DNA of 20,505 nucleotides, from assembly GCA_009936895.1 (NCBI GenBank), contig JAACDS010000075.1, forward strand, positions 1 through 20,505, given 5' to 3'. The notes under the pieces were generated by a model, which worked only from the letters and a program-made list of their open reading frames with translations, had not been told where the DNA came from and did not search any database. Shown here one piece after another: positions 8,469 to 15,018 of the stretch. Position numbers and translations under genes: made by a program. How positions within the stretch are numbered: position 1 is the stretch's first letter; each line of letters opens with the position of its first letter. Source of the DNA: Pseudomonadota bacterium (GTDB taxonomy: Bacteria > Pseudomonadota > Gammaproteobacteria > Pseudomonadales > Azotimanducaceae).

Positions 8469-9887
8469 ATGACTCAAGCCGAAATCGTCTTCCACAATAC
8501 GCTGTCCGGCAAAAAGGAAACCTTTGTACCCGCCAACCCGGAACACGTGTCCATCTACGTCTGCGGCCCAACAGTTTATAGCTTTGTGCACATTGGTAAT
8601 GGCCGGCCCGCCGTGGTCTTTGACGTGCTGACCCGCCTACTGCGCACACGCTATCCCAAGGTCAGTTATGTCAGCAACATCACGGACATTGACGACAAGA
8701 TCAATGCCGCAGCTGCCAGCAATGGCGAAGACATCAAAACCCTTGCCGATCGCTATTCACGGGCCTACCAAGAGGATGTGGCCGCTCTCGGCGTGCGCCC
8801 ACCGGATGTTGTGCCCAAGGCCACTCATCATATCGCTGAAATCATCGACATGATCGAAACACTGATTGAGAAAGATCATGCCTACGCCAGCGAAGGACAT
8901 GTGCTGTTTCACGTGCCGTCTGACCCGGAATACGGATCGCTGTCCAAGCGCTCGCTAGAAGACATGATCGATGGCGCTCGGGTCGAGGTAGCCGGATACA
9001 AAAAAGACCCTAAAGACTTCGTGCTTTGGAAGCCCTCTACGGAAGATCAACCAGGCTGGGACAGTCCCTGGGGCCGCGGACGTCCCGGCTGGCATATTGA
9101 ATGCTCTGCCATGGTGAAAAAACATCTGGGCGACACCATCGACATACACGGCGGCGGCTCGGATCTTACCTTTCCTCACCACGAAAACGAGGCCGCCCAA
9201 AGTCGCTGTGCCAACGATGATTCAGGGTACGTGAGGTACTGGCTGCACAACGGCATGCTGAATCTTGGCACGGAAAAAATGTCAAAGTCCGTCGGTAACG
9301 TGTTGACCATTCGCGGCCTGCTGGAAAAACACAGCAGCGAGGTGTTGCGCTATGCGCTGCTCTCCGGTCAGTACAGCTCGTCACTTACTTGGTCTGATGA
9401 TCTGCTGGCCCAGGCCCGAGCCAGCTTGGACAGCCTGTATCAAGGACTCAGGGACGTAGCCGATACCAACCCACTGACCAGTACCGACATGGAGAAGCTG
9501 GCCCAAGAGGAATTCCCCGAGACCGTCGTGAACGCGCTCTGCGACGATTTGAATACGCCTAAGGCATTGGCTGCCATGCACGAGTTAGCAGCCGACATGC
9601 GCCGGACAACCGACGAAGCCGCAAAGGCGGCGGCGCGCAACCAGCTGCTTGCCGGTGGCTGGCTGCTGGGGCTGCTGTATCAGAATGCTGAGGATTATTT
9701 CACTCAAGGCCAGCCCGGGGATTCAGCCGCTCCGACCGCCGACGCCATTGAGGCCCTGATCGCAGAGCGTAAGGCTGCTCGCGCGGACGGTGATTACGCC
9801 GGCGCAGATCGTATTCGCGATGAGCTGCTGGCCGCGGGCATTGAGCTGGAAGACTCCCGCGAAGGTACACGCTGGCGCAAGATTTAG
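8469..9887 (+). CDS. cysS: Cysteine--tRNA ligase
   Basis: Class I synthetase charging tRNA-Cys. The 472-residue protein has the HIGH-type motif HIGN (41-44), the KMSKS loop (270-274) and the zinc ligands known from E. coli: Cys32 in YVCGPTVY, Cys212 in WHIECSAM, and His237 and Glu241 in FPHHENE. The zinc gives cysteine selectivity without an editing domain. The C-terminal part ends in the family's helical tRNA-binding region (ERKAARADGDYAGADRIRDEL). ATG 8469 is preceded by GGAG at 8453-8456; the frame extends to a TTG at 8445 but homology starts at the ATG. It lies 52 bases after hisI and 17 before the next gene. Confidence 0.97.
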   Translation: MTQAEIVFHNTLSGKKETFVPANPEHVSIYVCGPTVYSFVHIGNGRPAVVFDVLTRLLRTRYPKVSYVSNITDIDDKINAAAASNGEDIKTLADRYSRAYQEDVAALGVRPPDVVPKATHHIAEIIDMIETLIEKDHAYASEGHVLFHVPSDPEYGSLSKRSLEDMIDGARVEVAGYKKDPKDFVLWKPSTEDQPGWDSPWGRGRPGWHIECSAMVKKHLGDTIDIHGGGSDLTFPHHENEAAQSRCANDDSGYVRYWLHNGMLNLGTEKMSKSVGNVLTIRGLLEKHSSEVLRYALLSGQYSSSLTWSDDLLAQARASLDSLYQGLRDVADTNPLTSTDMEKLAQEEFPETVVNALCDDLNTPKALAAMHELAADMRRTTDEAAKAAARNQLLAGGWLLGLLYQNAEDYFTQGQPGDSAAPTADAIEALIAERKAARADGDYAGADRIRDELLAAGIELEDSREGTRWRKI

Positions 9888-9904
9888 CCGCGCCGCCGAG
9901 TCCC

Positions 9905-10948
9905 ATGTATCCCGTTGCCATTATCGGTGAATCCCTTGCCGCTCAGCTCGCGGCTTTGGCCTGCGGTGCAAGCGGCTTTCACGAGACGACTCGCTATGCC
10001 GGACCGGAAGCCGGCTATCGCTCGCCGATCGTTAGCCTCGGGGCAAACGCCAGCCGCCTGCTCAAAGCCCTGGCACCGGACGCCGTGGACGCACTGGGCT
10101 ACCGGCCGGACCGACAGCAGATTCGATTTGCCAAAAGTGCCTACTTACTGGCCGAACTGCCCTTGGGGGAATTCTATGAACAGCGGTACGGTGCCCCGCT
10201 GGTCAACTTCAGTGCACGATCCCTGAGCCAGCACTTAGAAAAGGAAATCGCCAACCCCCTCCTCACAAGCAGGCGCCTTGAGGAGATCGAACAATCCCAC
10301 CGGCTGACAATCGCCTCTGCGCCAGGATACGCAGAATCGCCACAGCAGACGCCTGTCACAGTCTTTGAAGCGACACTCCCAGATCATCCGCTGCGACGAG
10401 CCAACGTGCTCTGGCGCGGCAAGGGTCAGTACGTCGAACAGCTGTCTGACTCAGACCTTGTGCACTTTCGATTTGTGACCCCATCGAATCAGGTCTTCGA
10501 TGAAGCGGACTGGCATCCCAGCTTGCATGAGGCCTTGGATGCCAAGACTCACGCGGGTGGGATTGACCTCGGCAGCTTTCAAGCCAAGGACACGCTGTTC
10601 GCCGGCCGGGTGGCCTATCTGAGCGACGCCCTGCATTCATCACTGCACTGCAAAGTCGATGGTGGCAACACGGCCATGGAGGATGCCTGGGTACTGTCGC
10701 GAATGATGGAGAATTACGAAGAAGACATCGGCGATGGCCTTGCAGCCTACGAGCGGTTTCGTCGCCCACGCCATCGCAAAGTGTTGGCGCAGATGCGTGA
10801 TCACCTGATCAGGCTGACGCAGCCTTCATCAGCGCGTCGATTTCAGCAGCATGTGGGAACCGCCTTGCAAAACCGTCTGCTGCCGGAAATAGCGCTACAG
10901 CAACAGGATTGGCTCTATGAGCACGATGTGATTAAGGGCTTCCGTTAG
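9905..10948 (+). CDS. FAD-dependent monooxygenase-like protein with atypical nucleotide-binding loop
   Basis: A 347-residue protein resembling a shortened para-hydroxybenzoate hydroxylase-fold flavoprotein (UbiH/VisC/PHBH group). The C-terminal block around residues 238-287, GRVAYLSDALHSS then GGNTAMEDAW and YERFRRPRHRKV, is the family's second FAD-binding motif (normally GDAAH, GQG-N, DA, then YE-R-R). At the N-terminus the hydrophobic strand VAIIG leads not into GXGXXG but into GESLAA (8-13), so the pyrophosphate-binding glycines are largely missing, and the conserved E-R end of strand 2 is hard to see. FAD binding may be weak or lost. It sits 17 bases after cysS. I do not know its substrate; it may be a specialised or structural relative. 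Confidence is good for the fold, low for activity. Confidence 0.65.
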   Translation: MYPVAIIGESLAAQLAALACGASGFHETTRYAGPEAGYRSPIVSLGANASRLLKALAPDAVDALGYRPDRQQIRFAKSAYLLAELPLGEFYEQRYGAPLVNFSARSLSQHLEKEIANPLLTSRRLEEIEQSHRLTIASAPGYAESPQQTPVTVFEATLPDHPLRRANVLWRGKGQYVEQLSDSDLVHFRFVTPSNQVFDEADWHPSLHEALDAKTHAGGIDLGSFQAKDTLFAGRVAYLSDALHSSLHCKVDGGNTAMEDAWVLSRMMENYEEDIGDGLAAYERFRRPRHRKVLAQMRDHLIRLTQPSSARRFQQHVGTALQNRLLPEIALQQQDWLYEHDVIKGFR

Positions 10949-10953
10949 CCCTT
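10934..10953. repeat. Hairpin-forming inverted repeat over the stop codon
   Basis: Perfect 7-base inverted repeat AAGGGCT / AGCCCTT with a 6-base loop. It spans the TAG at 10946-10948 and lies between two convergent genes. It could stop or stabilise transcripts from both sides, but neither strand shows a following T-run, so it is not a standard intrinsic terminator. Confidence 0.5.
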
Positions 10954-10966
10954 CAGCGCGGAAAGA

Positions 10967-11563
10967 TCACTGCTTTATCAGTCGACTGTCCGCCCCAAAG
11001 CTTTTACTCAAAAACGCCATCTGGTCACCGAGTATTCGGCCCGAGTTAATCAATGCCAAGTACTCCGAGTAATTTGGCACATAGGGAAGTGCCATCAGTT
11101 CGAGACTGATTTCATCGAGTACCCGATTGCCCTTTAAGTGATTACAGCGGCGGCAGCTTGCGACCACGTTGTCCCACGAATCCGCACCGCCTCGAGATAC
11201 CGGCACCACATGATCCCGCGTCAGCTCCGCATCGCTCAGGTGCTTTGCACAATACAGACAGATGTTGCCGTCTCGCTTGAACAAGGCGGGATTGGTTAAT
11301 GGCGGAGTTTGAGAGACTCGCTGCGTCACCACTCTGCCATCGCAGGCAATGATGCTGTGGATGTCTTGGGAACTGCGCTCACCGGTGTGTTTACAATGTC
11401 CGCCCCGAATCGTTAGCAGCGGATTCCCCACGGTCCAAATCACCAGATCACGCGCATAGAGACAGACCGCATCCTGCCAAGGCACCCACTCCACCGGTTG
11501 ACCGGCGATGTTGAGGCGAAGAATACGAGGTACACGTTCAAAGTCAGACAGAGTCGATAGCAT
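10967..11563 (-). CDS. HNH endonuclease family protein
   Basis: A 198-residue protein with a zinc-ribbon HNH module in its C-terminal half: Cys102 and Cys105 (CLYC) and Cys137 and Cys140 (CRRC) as zinc ligands, the catalytic DHVVPVSRGG (117-126) supplying the histidine, Asn132 in WDN, and the closing NHLKGNR. The N-terminal ~90 residues (with VEWVPWQDAVCLYARD) are conserved in chromosomal HNH proteins of this type and are not a recognised DNA-specificity domain. There is no methyltransferase, terminase or toxin partner alongside, so restriction or phage packaging is unlikely; its true role is unknown. Start ATG 11563 has a strong AAGGA at 11575-11571. It converges on the FAD-like gene and diverges from the lipoprotein gene. 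Confidence 0.88.
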   Translation of the reverse strand: MLSTLSDFERVPRILRLNIAGQPVEWVPWQDAVCLYARDLVIWTVGNPLLTIRGGHCKHTGERSSQDIHSIIACDGRVVTQRVSQTPPLTNPALFKRDGNICLYCAKHLSDAELTRDHVVPVSRGGADSWDNVVASCRRCNHLKGNRVLDEISLELMALPYVPNYSEYLALINSGRILGDQMAFLSKSFGADSRLIKQ

Positions 11564-11570
11564 GCCAGCT

Positions 11571-11575
11571 TCCTT
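11571..11575 (-). promoter_or_regulatory. Ribosome binding site of the HNH gene
   Basis: AAGGA on the minus strand, 7 bases before ATG 11563, which fixes that start. Confidence 0.7.
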
Positions 11576-11581
11576 GCATTA

Positions 11582-11641
11582 CGGTGTAAAGCGCCGCGTC
11601 GTAGCCGGAAAATCGCAAGCGGCGTTTACCGGCTATACGAC
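11582..11641. repeat. Interleaved inverted repeats in a divergent intergenic region
   Basis: Two imperfect inverted repeats are interlocked. Arm 11582-11597 (CGGTGTAAAGCGCCGC) can pair with 11619-11631 (GCGGCGTTTACCG), with two small bulges. Arm 11598-11608 (GTCGTAGCCGG) can pair with 11629-11641 (CCGGCTATACGAC), with one 2-base bulge. Because the arms alternate, the pairs could form a pseudoknot or two competing hairpins in a transcript. On the minus strand this would be the leader of the HNH gene. Regulatory function is inferred. Confidence 0.45.
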
Positions 11642-11720
11642 AGTAAAAACTAGGGGAAAACCACTTTCGCCGCAAGCCAAAGCAGCCACAGAAAAAGGCC
11701 CAAGTTGTACAAAACTGCAC

Positions 11721-11748
11721 TGGACATACGCCTAGGCGTTTCTACACT
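11721..11748 (+). promoter_or_regulatory. Candidate sigma-70 promoter for the SPOR lipoprotein gene
   Basis: TGGACA (11721-11726), a 16-base spacer and TACACT (11743-11748) resemble -35 and -10 elements and would give a leader of about 40 bases before ATG 11797. The match is moderate and by eye. Confidence 0.35.
11728..11739. promoter_or_regulatory. 12-base perfect palindrome, possible operator
   Basis: ACGCCTAGGCGT reads the same on both strands. It sits exactly within the spacer of the candidate promoter, where a repressor or a MerR-like activator would bind. No regulator gene is adjacent, so the binding protein is unknown. Confidence 0.4.
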
Positions 11749-11796
11749 ATGAGCTTGGTTCAAACGATCCGGACTCAGTAACACGCCAAACCCTCT

Positions 11797-12489
11797 ATGC
11801 GAAACAACATGATCATCCGTCTCCTCTGCGTCGTTTTTCCATTGCTTGTTATGGGCTGCAGCACCAGCGCGTCCCAACAGCGCACCGGTACCGAGCCAAG
11901 CCGGACCTCCGAGGAGGCGAATAAGACCGCCACCAGCTGGCATTGTGAACAGGGCCTGCAGACTTGGTCGTGCAAACGACGCACCATCGCCGACATTCAA
12001 CAGCGCGAAGCGCAACGCAAAAACAAACAGTACGACTGGTCCCAGCCACAGAGCACGCCGTCCAAGCGGACAAGCAATACGATGGACGAATCGGCCACCG
12101 CCGATGTTTCGGTAATCGAGCCTCCCGACGAGCCCCCTGCCGTCGCCACAGACAATCGTTCCAGCGAGGCTGTGCCTTCCTTTCGACCGGAGACGCCCGT
12201 GTCACTGCAGGATCTGCCGGGCACTTATTGGGCCGTTCAGTTGATTGCGCTGAGCACCCAGCGTGAATTGAAAGCATTCATGGCGGAACTTGGCCTAGAC
12301 GAACTCACCGGAGCCATGATCGAAGTTAAGGGCCGAAAATACTATGTGGCTCTGCTTGGGGCTTACGAAACCCGAGCGATCGCTGAGGACGCTGCCCGCA
12401 ATCGACCTGCTGGCCTTCGAGGCATTGAACCCTACATCCGCAGCATGGCCTCGCTGCAATCTGCCATGACCCGAGCCAACGCTCTCTAG
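11797..12489 (+). CDS. SPOR-domain lipoprotein
   Basis: A 230-residue envelope protein. The N-terminus is a lipoprotein signal peptide with the lipobox LVMGC, so Cys21 would be lipidated and the protein anchored to a membrane facing the periplasm. A pair of cysteines (Cys50, Cys59 in WHCEQGLQTWSCKR) could form a disulfide. A low-complexity, proline- and acid-rich linker (about 80-140) leads to a C-terminal SPOR domain (about 143-217, TYWAVQLIALST to PYIRSMASLQ). SPOR domains bind peptidoglycan glycan strands lacking stem peptides, typically at the division septum, which suggests a role in cell division or wall remodelling. ATG 11797 is used; ATG 11809 in the same frame is equally possible, and neither has a clear ribosome site. 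It converges on the GST gene 37 bases away. Confidence 0.85.
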   Translation: MRNNMIIRLLCVVFPLLVMGCSTSASQQRTGTEPSRTSEEANKTATSWHCEQGLQTWSCKRRTIADIQQREAQRKNKQYDWSQPQSTPSKRTSNTMDESATADVSVIEPPDEPPAVATDNRSSEAVPSFRPETPVSLQDLPGTYWAVQLIALSTQRELKAFMAELGLDELTGAMIEVKGRKYYVALLGAYETRAIAEDAARNRPAGLRGIEPYIRSMASLQSAMTRANAL

Positions 12490-12526
12490 CCTCTCACGAG
12501 GACCAGGAATCCGATGCAGACATAGC

Positions 12527-13189
12527 CTAAGAACCTGCGGTTTCAACCACTGAGCGTTGCGGGGATATGGCTTGATAGGACGGGCGATTACGCAGCCGCT
12601 GCAAATACGCTTCAGTTTGGGCGAATTCACTAACGTCCATCCCATCCACTTCCAGCACCATGGCTACCGCCATCATGGGCACGTCGGCAAGCGAAAATTC
12701 ACCACACAAATAGTCGTTGTCGGCCAATGTCTGTTCCAAAAATGGAAAAATCTGCTCGCGCATTCCCTGCCGCCCCTTTTCCATACTGTCGGCATCGCGC
12801 TGCGCCTCCGGAGACCACCAGGGCATCCAAATCAGCGGCAGGAACTTACTCAGCACCCCTTCGTCTGCGTAGTTCTCCAAAGCTCTTGCTAAAGCGCGCT
12901 TCGAGGGGTCTGTCGGCAGCAGGGGATTATTTGCTGACTTTTCGTTCAGATACTCATTGATGACCGTAGAGTCGTATAGCACCAGATCGCCATCTTCAAT
13001 CCAGGGCACCTTGCCCAATGGATGTTTGGCGAGTATTTCCGGTAGCTTTTTCCATACCGCACCCGGACTCACAGTCTCCGTCTGATAGGCGAGGCCTTTT
13101 TCCGCCAGCACCACCTTGGTTTTGCTGCCATTGGTGGAGCGGAGCGTTCCATAGGGATAGTCCCGTTCCATGGTGAATAGTGTGATCAC
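12527..13189 (-). CDS. Glutathione S-transferase family protein
   Basis: A 220-residue cytosolic GST-fold protein: N-terminal thioredoxin-like domain with the cis-proline in GKVPWI (Pro62) and the glutathione-binding DST (73-75), then an all-helical C-terminal domain with the N-capping segment FSLADVPMM. The frame is open upstream to 13291, but GTG 13189 is the likely start: a strong GAGAGGAGG lies at 13204-13196, 6 bases ahead, and homology begins there. The GTG overlaps the stop of the upstream transporter gene by 4 bases (GTGA), so the two are translationally coupled. The catalytic Ser/Tyr/Cys is not obvious near the N-terminus. The operon with gloB fits glutathione-linked detoxification; the substrate is unknown. 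Confidence 0.88.
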   Translation of the reverse strand: MITLFTMERDYPYGTLRSTNGSKTKVVLAEKGLAYQTETVSPGAVWKKLPEILAKHPLGKVPWIEDGDLVLYDSTVINEYLNEKSANNPLLPTDPSKRALARALENYADEGVLSKFLPLIWMPWWSPEAQRDADSMEKGRQGMREQIFPFLEQTLADNDYLCGEFSLADVPMMAVAMVLEVDGMDVSEFAQTEAYLQRLRNRPSYQAISPQRSVVETAGS

Positions 13190-14106
13190 GTCGTGCCTCC
13201 TCTCAAAAGTCTGCGTTGTTTTCGTAAATGAAGAAGATTTTCCGCGCTGAAAATCGCCAAGGCCGACCAGATAAACCCAAAGGTCACCCAACGGATCTCT
13301 GGCACGGCTTCGTTGTATAAAAAAATCGCCAGCATCAGCGCGTAGCTTGGCGCCAGATACTGAACAAACCCCAAGGTCGCCAGGGGCAGCCGCAAGGCAG
13401 CGGCAGCAAAAAAGACCAAGGGCACGACGCTGATCACGCCGCCCATGGCGAGTTGAGCCACCTGCATCGCAGGCCGCATGCCCTCACTGGAGACCAGCCA
13501 GAATAAAAACAGCAGTGCGATCGGCAGCATCAGCGTGGTTTCAACCCAGAGCCCTATGGCGGCTGGCACGCTGACCTGCTTGCGCAGCAGGCCATAAAAA
13601 CCAAAGCTGAACGCCAGCGTCAGACCGAGCCAGGGTACGCTGCGCTGCACCCAAAGCTCGACACCCACACCCAACAAGGCAACCGCCACCGCTAACCACT
13701 GGTAGCGCCGCAACCGTTCGCGCAAGAACAACCCGCCCAGCAGCACATTTACCAGCGGATTAATGAAGTAGCCTAAACTGGCATCGGCAATTCTCTGTGC
13801 TTGGATGGCCCAGATAAAGGTCAGCCAGTTAATACTCAACAGCAAGGCGGTGGCCATCAAGAACAGCAAGGCACGGCGAGACAGGTCTCGCGCGTTATCC
13901 CACTGGCCGGTTAGGGTAATCAGCAGCACCAGCAAGGGTACCGACCACAGCACCCGGTGCATGAGAATTTCAAGCGGAGCCGCAAACCCCACCCAGACGA
14001 AATAAATGGGCGCAACGCCCCATATCCCATAGGCGGCTACGGCATAAATCAGACCCTGACGTTGCGTCTGTGCTTGCTCTTCAACAACGCCAGCGGCAGT
14101 GTTCAA
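13186..14106 (-). CDS. rarD: EamA-family transporter, RarD type
   Basis: A 306-residue inner-membrane protein of the drug/metabolite transporter superfamily with about ten hydrophobic helices. The opening GLIYAVAAYGIWGVAPIYFV, followed by EILMHRVLWSVPL, is characteristic of the RarD subgroup (named chloramphenicol-sensitive protein), and the second repeat carries LGFVQYLAPSYALMLAIFLYNE. The transported substrate is not established for this group. The start is TTG 14106, overlapping the gloB stop by 4 bases (TTGA); no better in-frame start precedes the first helix, and no strong ribosome site is seen, so translation probably depends on coupling to gloB. It overlaps the GST gene by 4 bases at its own end. 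Confidence 0.9.
   Translation of the reverse strand: MNTAAGVVEEQAQTQRQGLIYAVAAYGIWGVAPIYFVWVGFAAPLEILMHRVLWSVPLLVLLITLTGQWDNARDLSRRALLFLMATALLLSINWLTFIWAIQAQRIADASLGYFINPLVNVLLGGLFLRERLRRYQWLAVAVALLGVGVELWVQRSVPWLGLTLAFSFGFYGLLRKQVSVPAAIGLWVETTLMLPIALLFLFWLVSSEGMRPAMQVAQLAMGGVISVVPLVFFAAAALRLPLATLGFVQYLAPSYALMLAIFLYNEAVPEIRWVTFGFIWSALAIFSAENLLHLRKQRRLLRGGTT
13196..13204 (-). promoter_or_regulatory. Strong ribosome binding site deciding the GST start
   Basis: GAGAGGAGG on the minus strand, 6 bases before GTG 13189. It lies inside the end of the rarD-like gene and argues against the longer open frame. Confidence 0.8.
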
Positions 14107-14870
14107 AAGTTATCTTTACGCTTGCGTGTCTCCGCAAAGATGGCCACCGGATCCGAACCCACGCGATCAATCGTTTGCTGCAAGTTCGTACTTTGTGGGC
14201 GTACGAACGGATTGGTCCGGCGCTCCAAACCAATGCTGGTAGGAACCGTTGGAATACCCTGCTCTCGCAGACGCGCTATTTCCTCGACGCGCTGACGTAA
14301 CGCTTCGTTGTCCGGTTCGACAGTGATCGCAAAGGCCGCATTCGCTTGGGTGTATTCATGAGCGCAGTAAACGGCGGTCTCATCCGGCAACGCCATCAGC
14401 TTTTCCAGACTGCCCCACATCTGCTGGGCGGTCCCTTCAAACATCCGGCCACAGCCCAAGGCAAACAGCGTATCGCCCACAAAGGCGGCACGATCATCGG
14501 CAAAATAATAGGCAATGTGGCCAACGGTGTGGCCGGGTACTTCCAGCACCTTGACCTGCGCGTTGCCCAGCTGAAAAACCTCGCCATCGACGACCCGTCG
14601 ATCAATGCCCGGTATACGTTCGGCATCGCAGGCGGCGCCAATGATCTCGCAACCCCATTGGACTTTCAGTTCTTCGTTACCACCGGCGTGATCAAAATGA
14701 TGATGGGTATTCAGAATATGCGTCAAGGTCCAGCCTTGTTCTGCCAAGGCGTTATTGATGGGCTCTACTTCCGGCGTATCGATGCTTGCCGTCGCCCCGG
14801 TCTCGGTATCGTGGACCAGGAAACCGTAGTTATCACCCAGGCATGGGATTTGTTTCACTTCGATGCTCAT
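14103..14870 (-). CDS. gloB: Hydroxyacylglutathione hydrolase (glyoxalase II)
   Basis: Hydrolyses S-D-lactoylglutathione to glutathione and D-lactate, the second step of methylglyoxal detoxification. A 255-residue metallo-beta-lactamase-fold enzyme: THHHFDH (55-61) supplies His56, His58, Asp60 and His61; His114 (PGHTVGH), Asp133 (GDTLF) and His171 (CAHEY) complete the binuclear site. The C-terminal substrate-binding part has the family's NPFVR (220-224). ATG 14870 has GGAG at 14879-14876 as ribosome site. It is the first gene of a three-gene minus-strand operon with the RarD-type transporter and a GST. No glyoxalase I gene is in the window. Confidence 0.96.
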   Translation of the reverse strand: MSIEVKQIPCLGDNYGFLVHDTETGATASIDTPEVEPINNALAEQGWTLTHILNTHHHFDHAGGNEELKVQWGCEIIGAACDAERIPGIDRRVVDGEVFQLGNAQVKVLEVPGHTVGHIAYYFADDRAAFVGDTLFALGCGRMFEGTAQQMWGSLEKLMALPDETAVYCAHEYTQANAAFAITVEPDNEALRQRVEEIARLREQGIPTVPTSIGLERRTNPFVRPQSTNLQQTIDRVGSDPVAIFAETRKRKDNF

Positions 14871-14891
14871 AGTGTCTCCAAGGGCAAATTA

Positions 14892-14911
14892 GATCTGAAG
14901 TATCTCAGATC
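14892..14911. promoter_or_regulatory. Inverted repeat between gloB and tesB, possible operator
   Basis: GATCTGA and TCAGATC form a perfect 7-base inverted repeat with a 6-base spacer, 20 bases in all. It lies about 20 bases upstream of the gloB start in a 148-base divergent region. The dyad size fits a dimeric helix-turn-helix regulator. The rest of the region shows no convincing promoter by eye. Confidence 0.4.
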
Positions 14912-15018
14912 CATCCATCCCTCGACAGAAAAAGTGACAAATGTCCTGCAGGGCACCCCATCAACCAAGCGGATGGTTTATGCTGTGCGCCTTCCTGTAA
15001 ACGCGATCGAAACGCCCC

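Noticed and set aside
3653..10948. A dedicated biosynthetic or defence cluster in the + strand run
   Set aside because: The genes are unrelated housekeeping functions (lipoate, histidine, tRNA charging, peptide turnover); tight spacing alone does not make a system.
10967..11563. HNH gene as part of a restriction, toxin or phage system
   Set aside because: No methyltransferase, immunity, terminase or integrase genes are nearby, and composition matches the surroundings.
12490..12501. CCTC-TCAC-GAGG as terminator of the SPOR gene
   Set aside because: The stem is only 4 bases, with no T-run; too weak to call.
13190..13291. N-terminal extension of the GST frame
   Set aside because: It overlaps the rarD-like gene by about 100 bases, while a strong GAGAGGAGG directly precedes GTG 13189, where the thioredoxin-like fold begins.
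14945..14952. CCTGCAGG palindrome between gloB and tesB
   Set aside because: An isolated 8-base palindrome is expected by chance, and no promoter elements are aligned with it.
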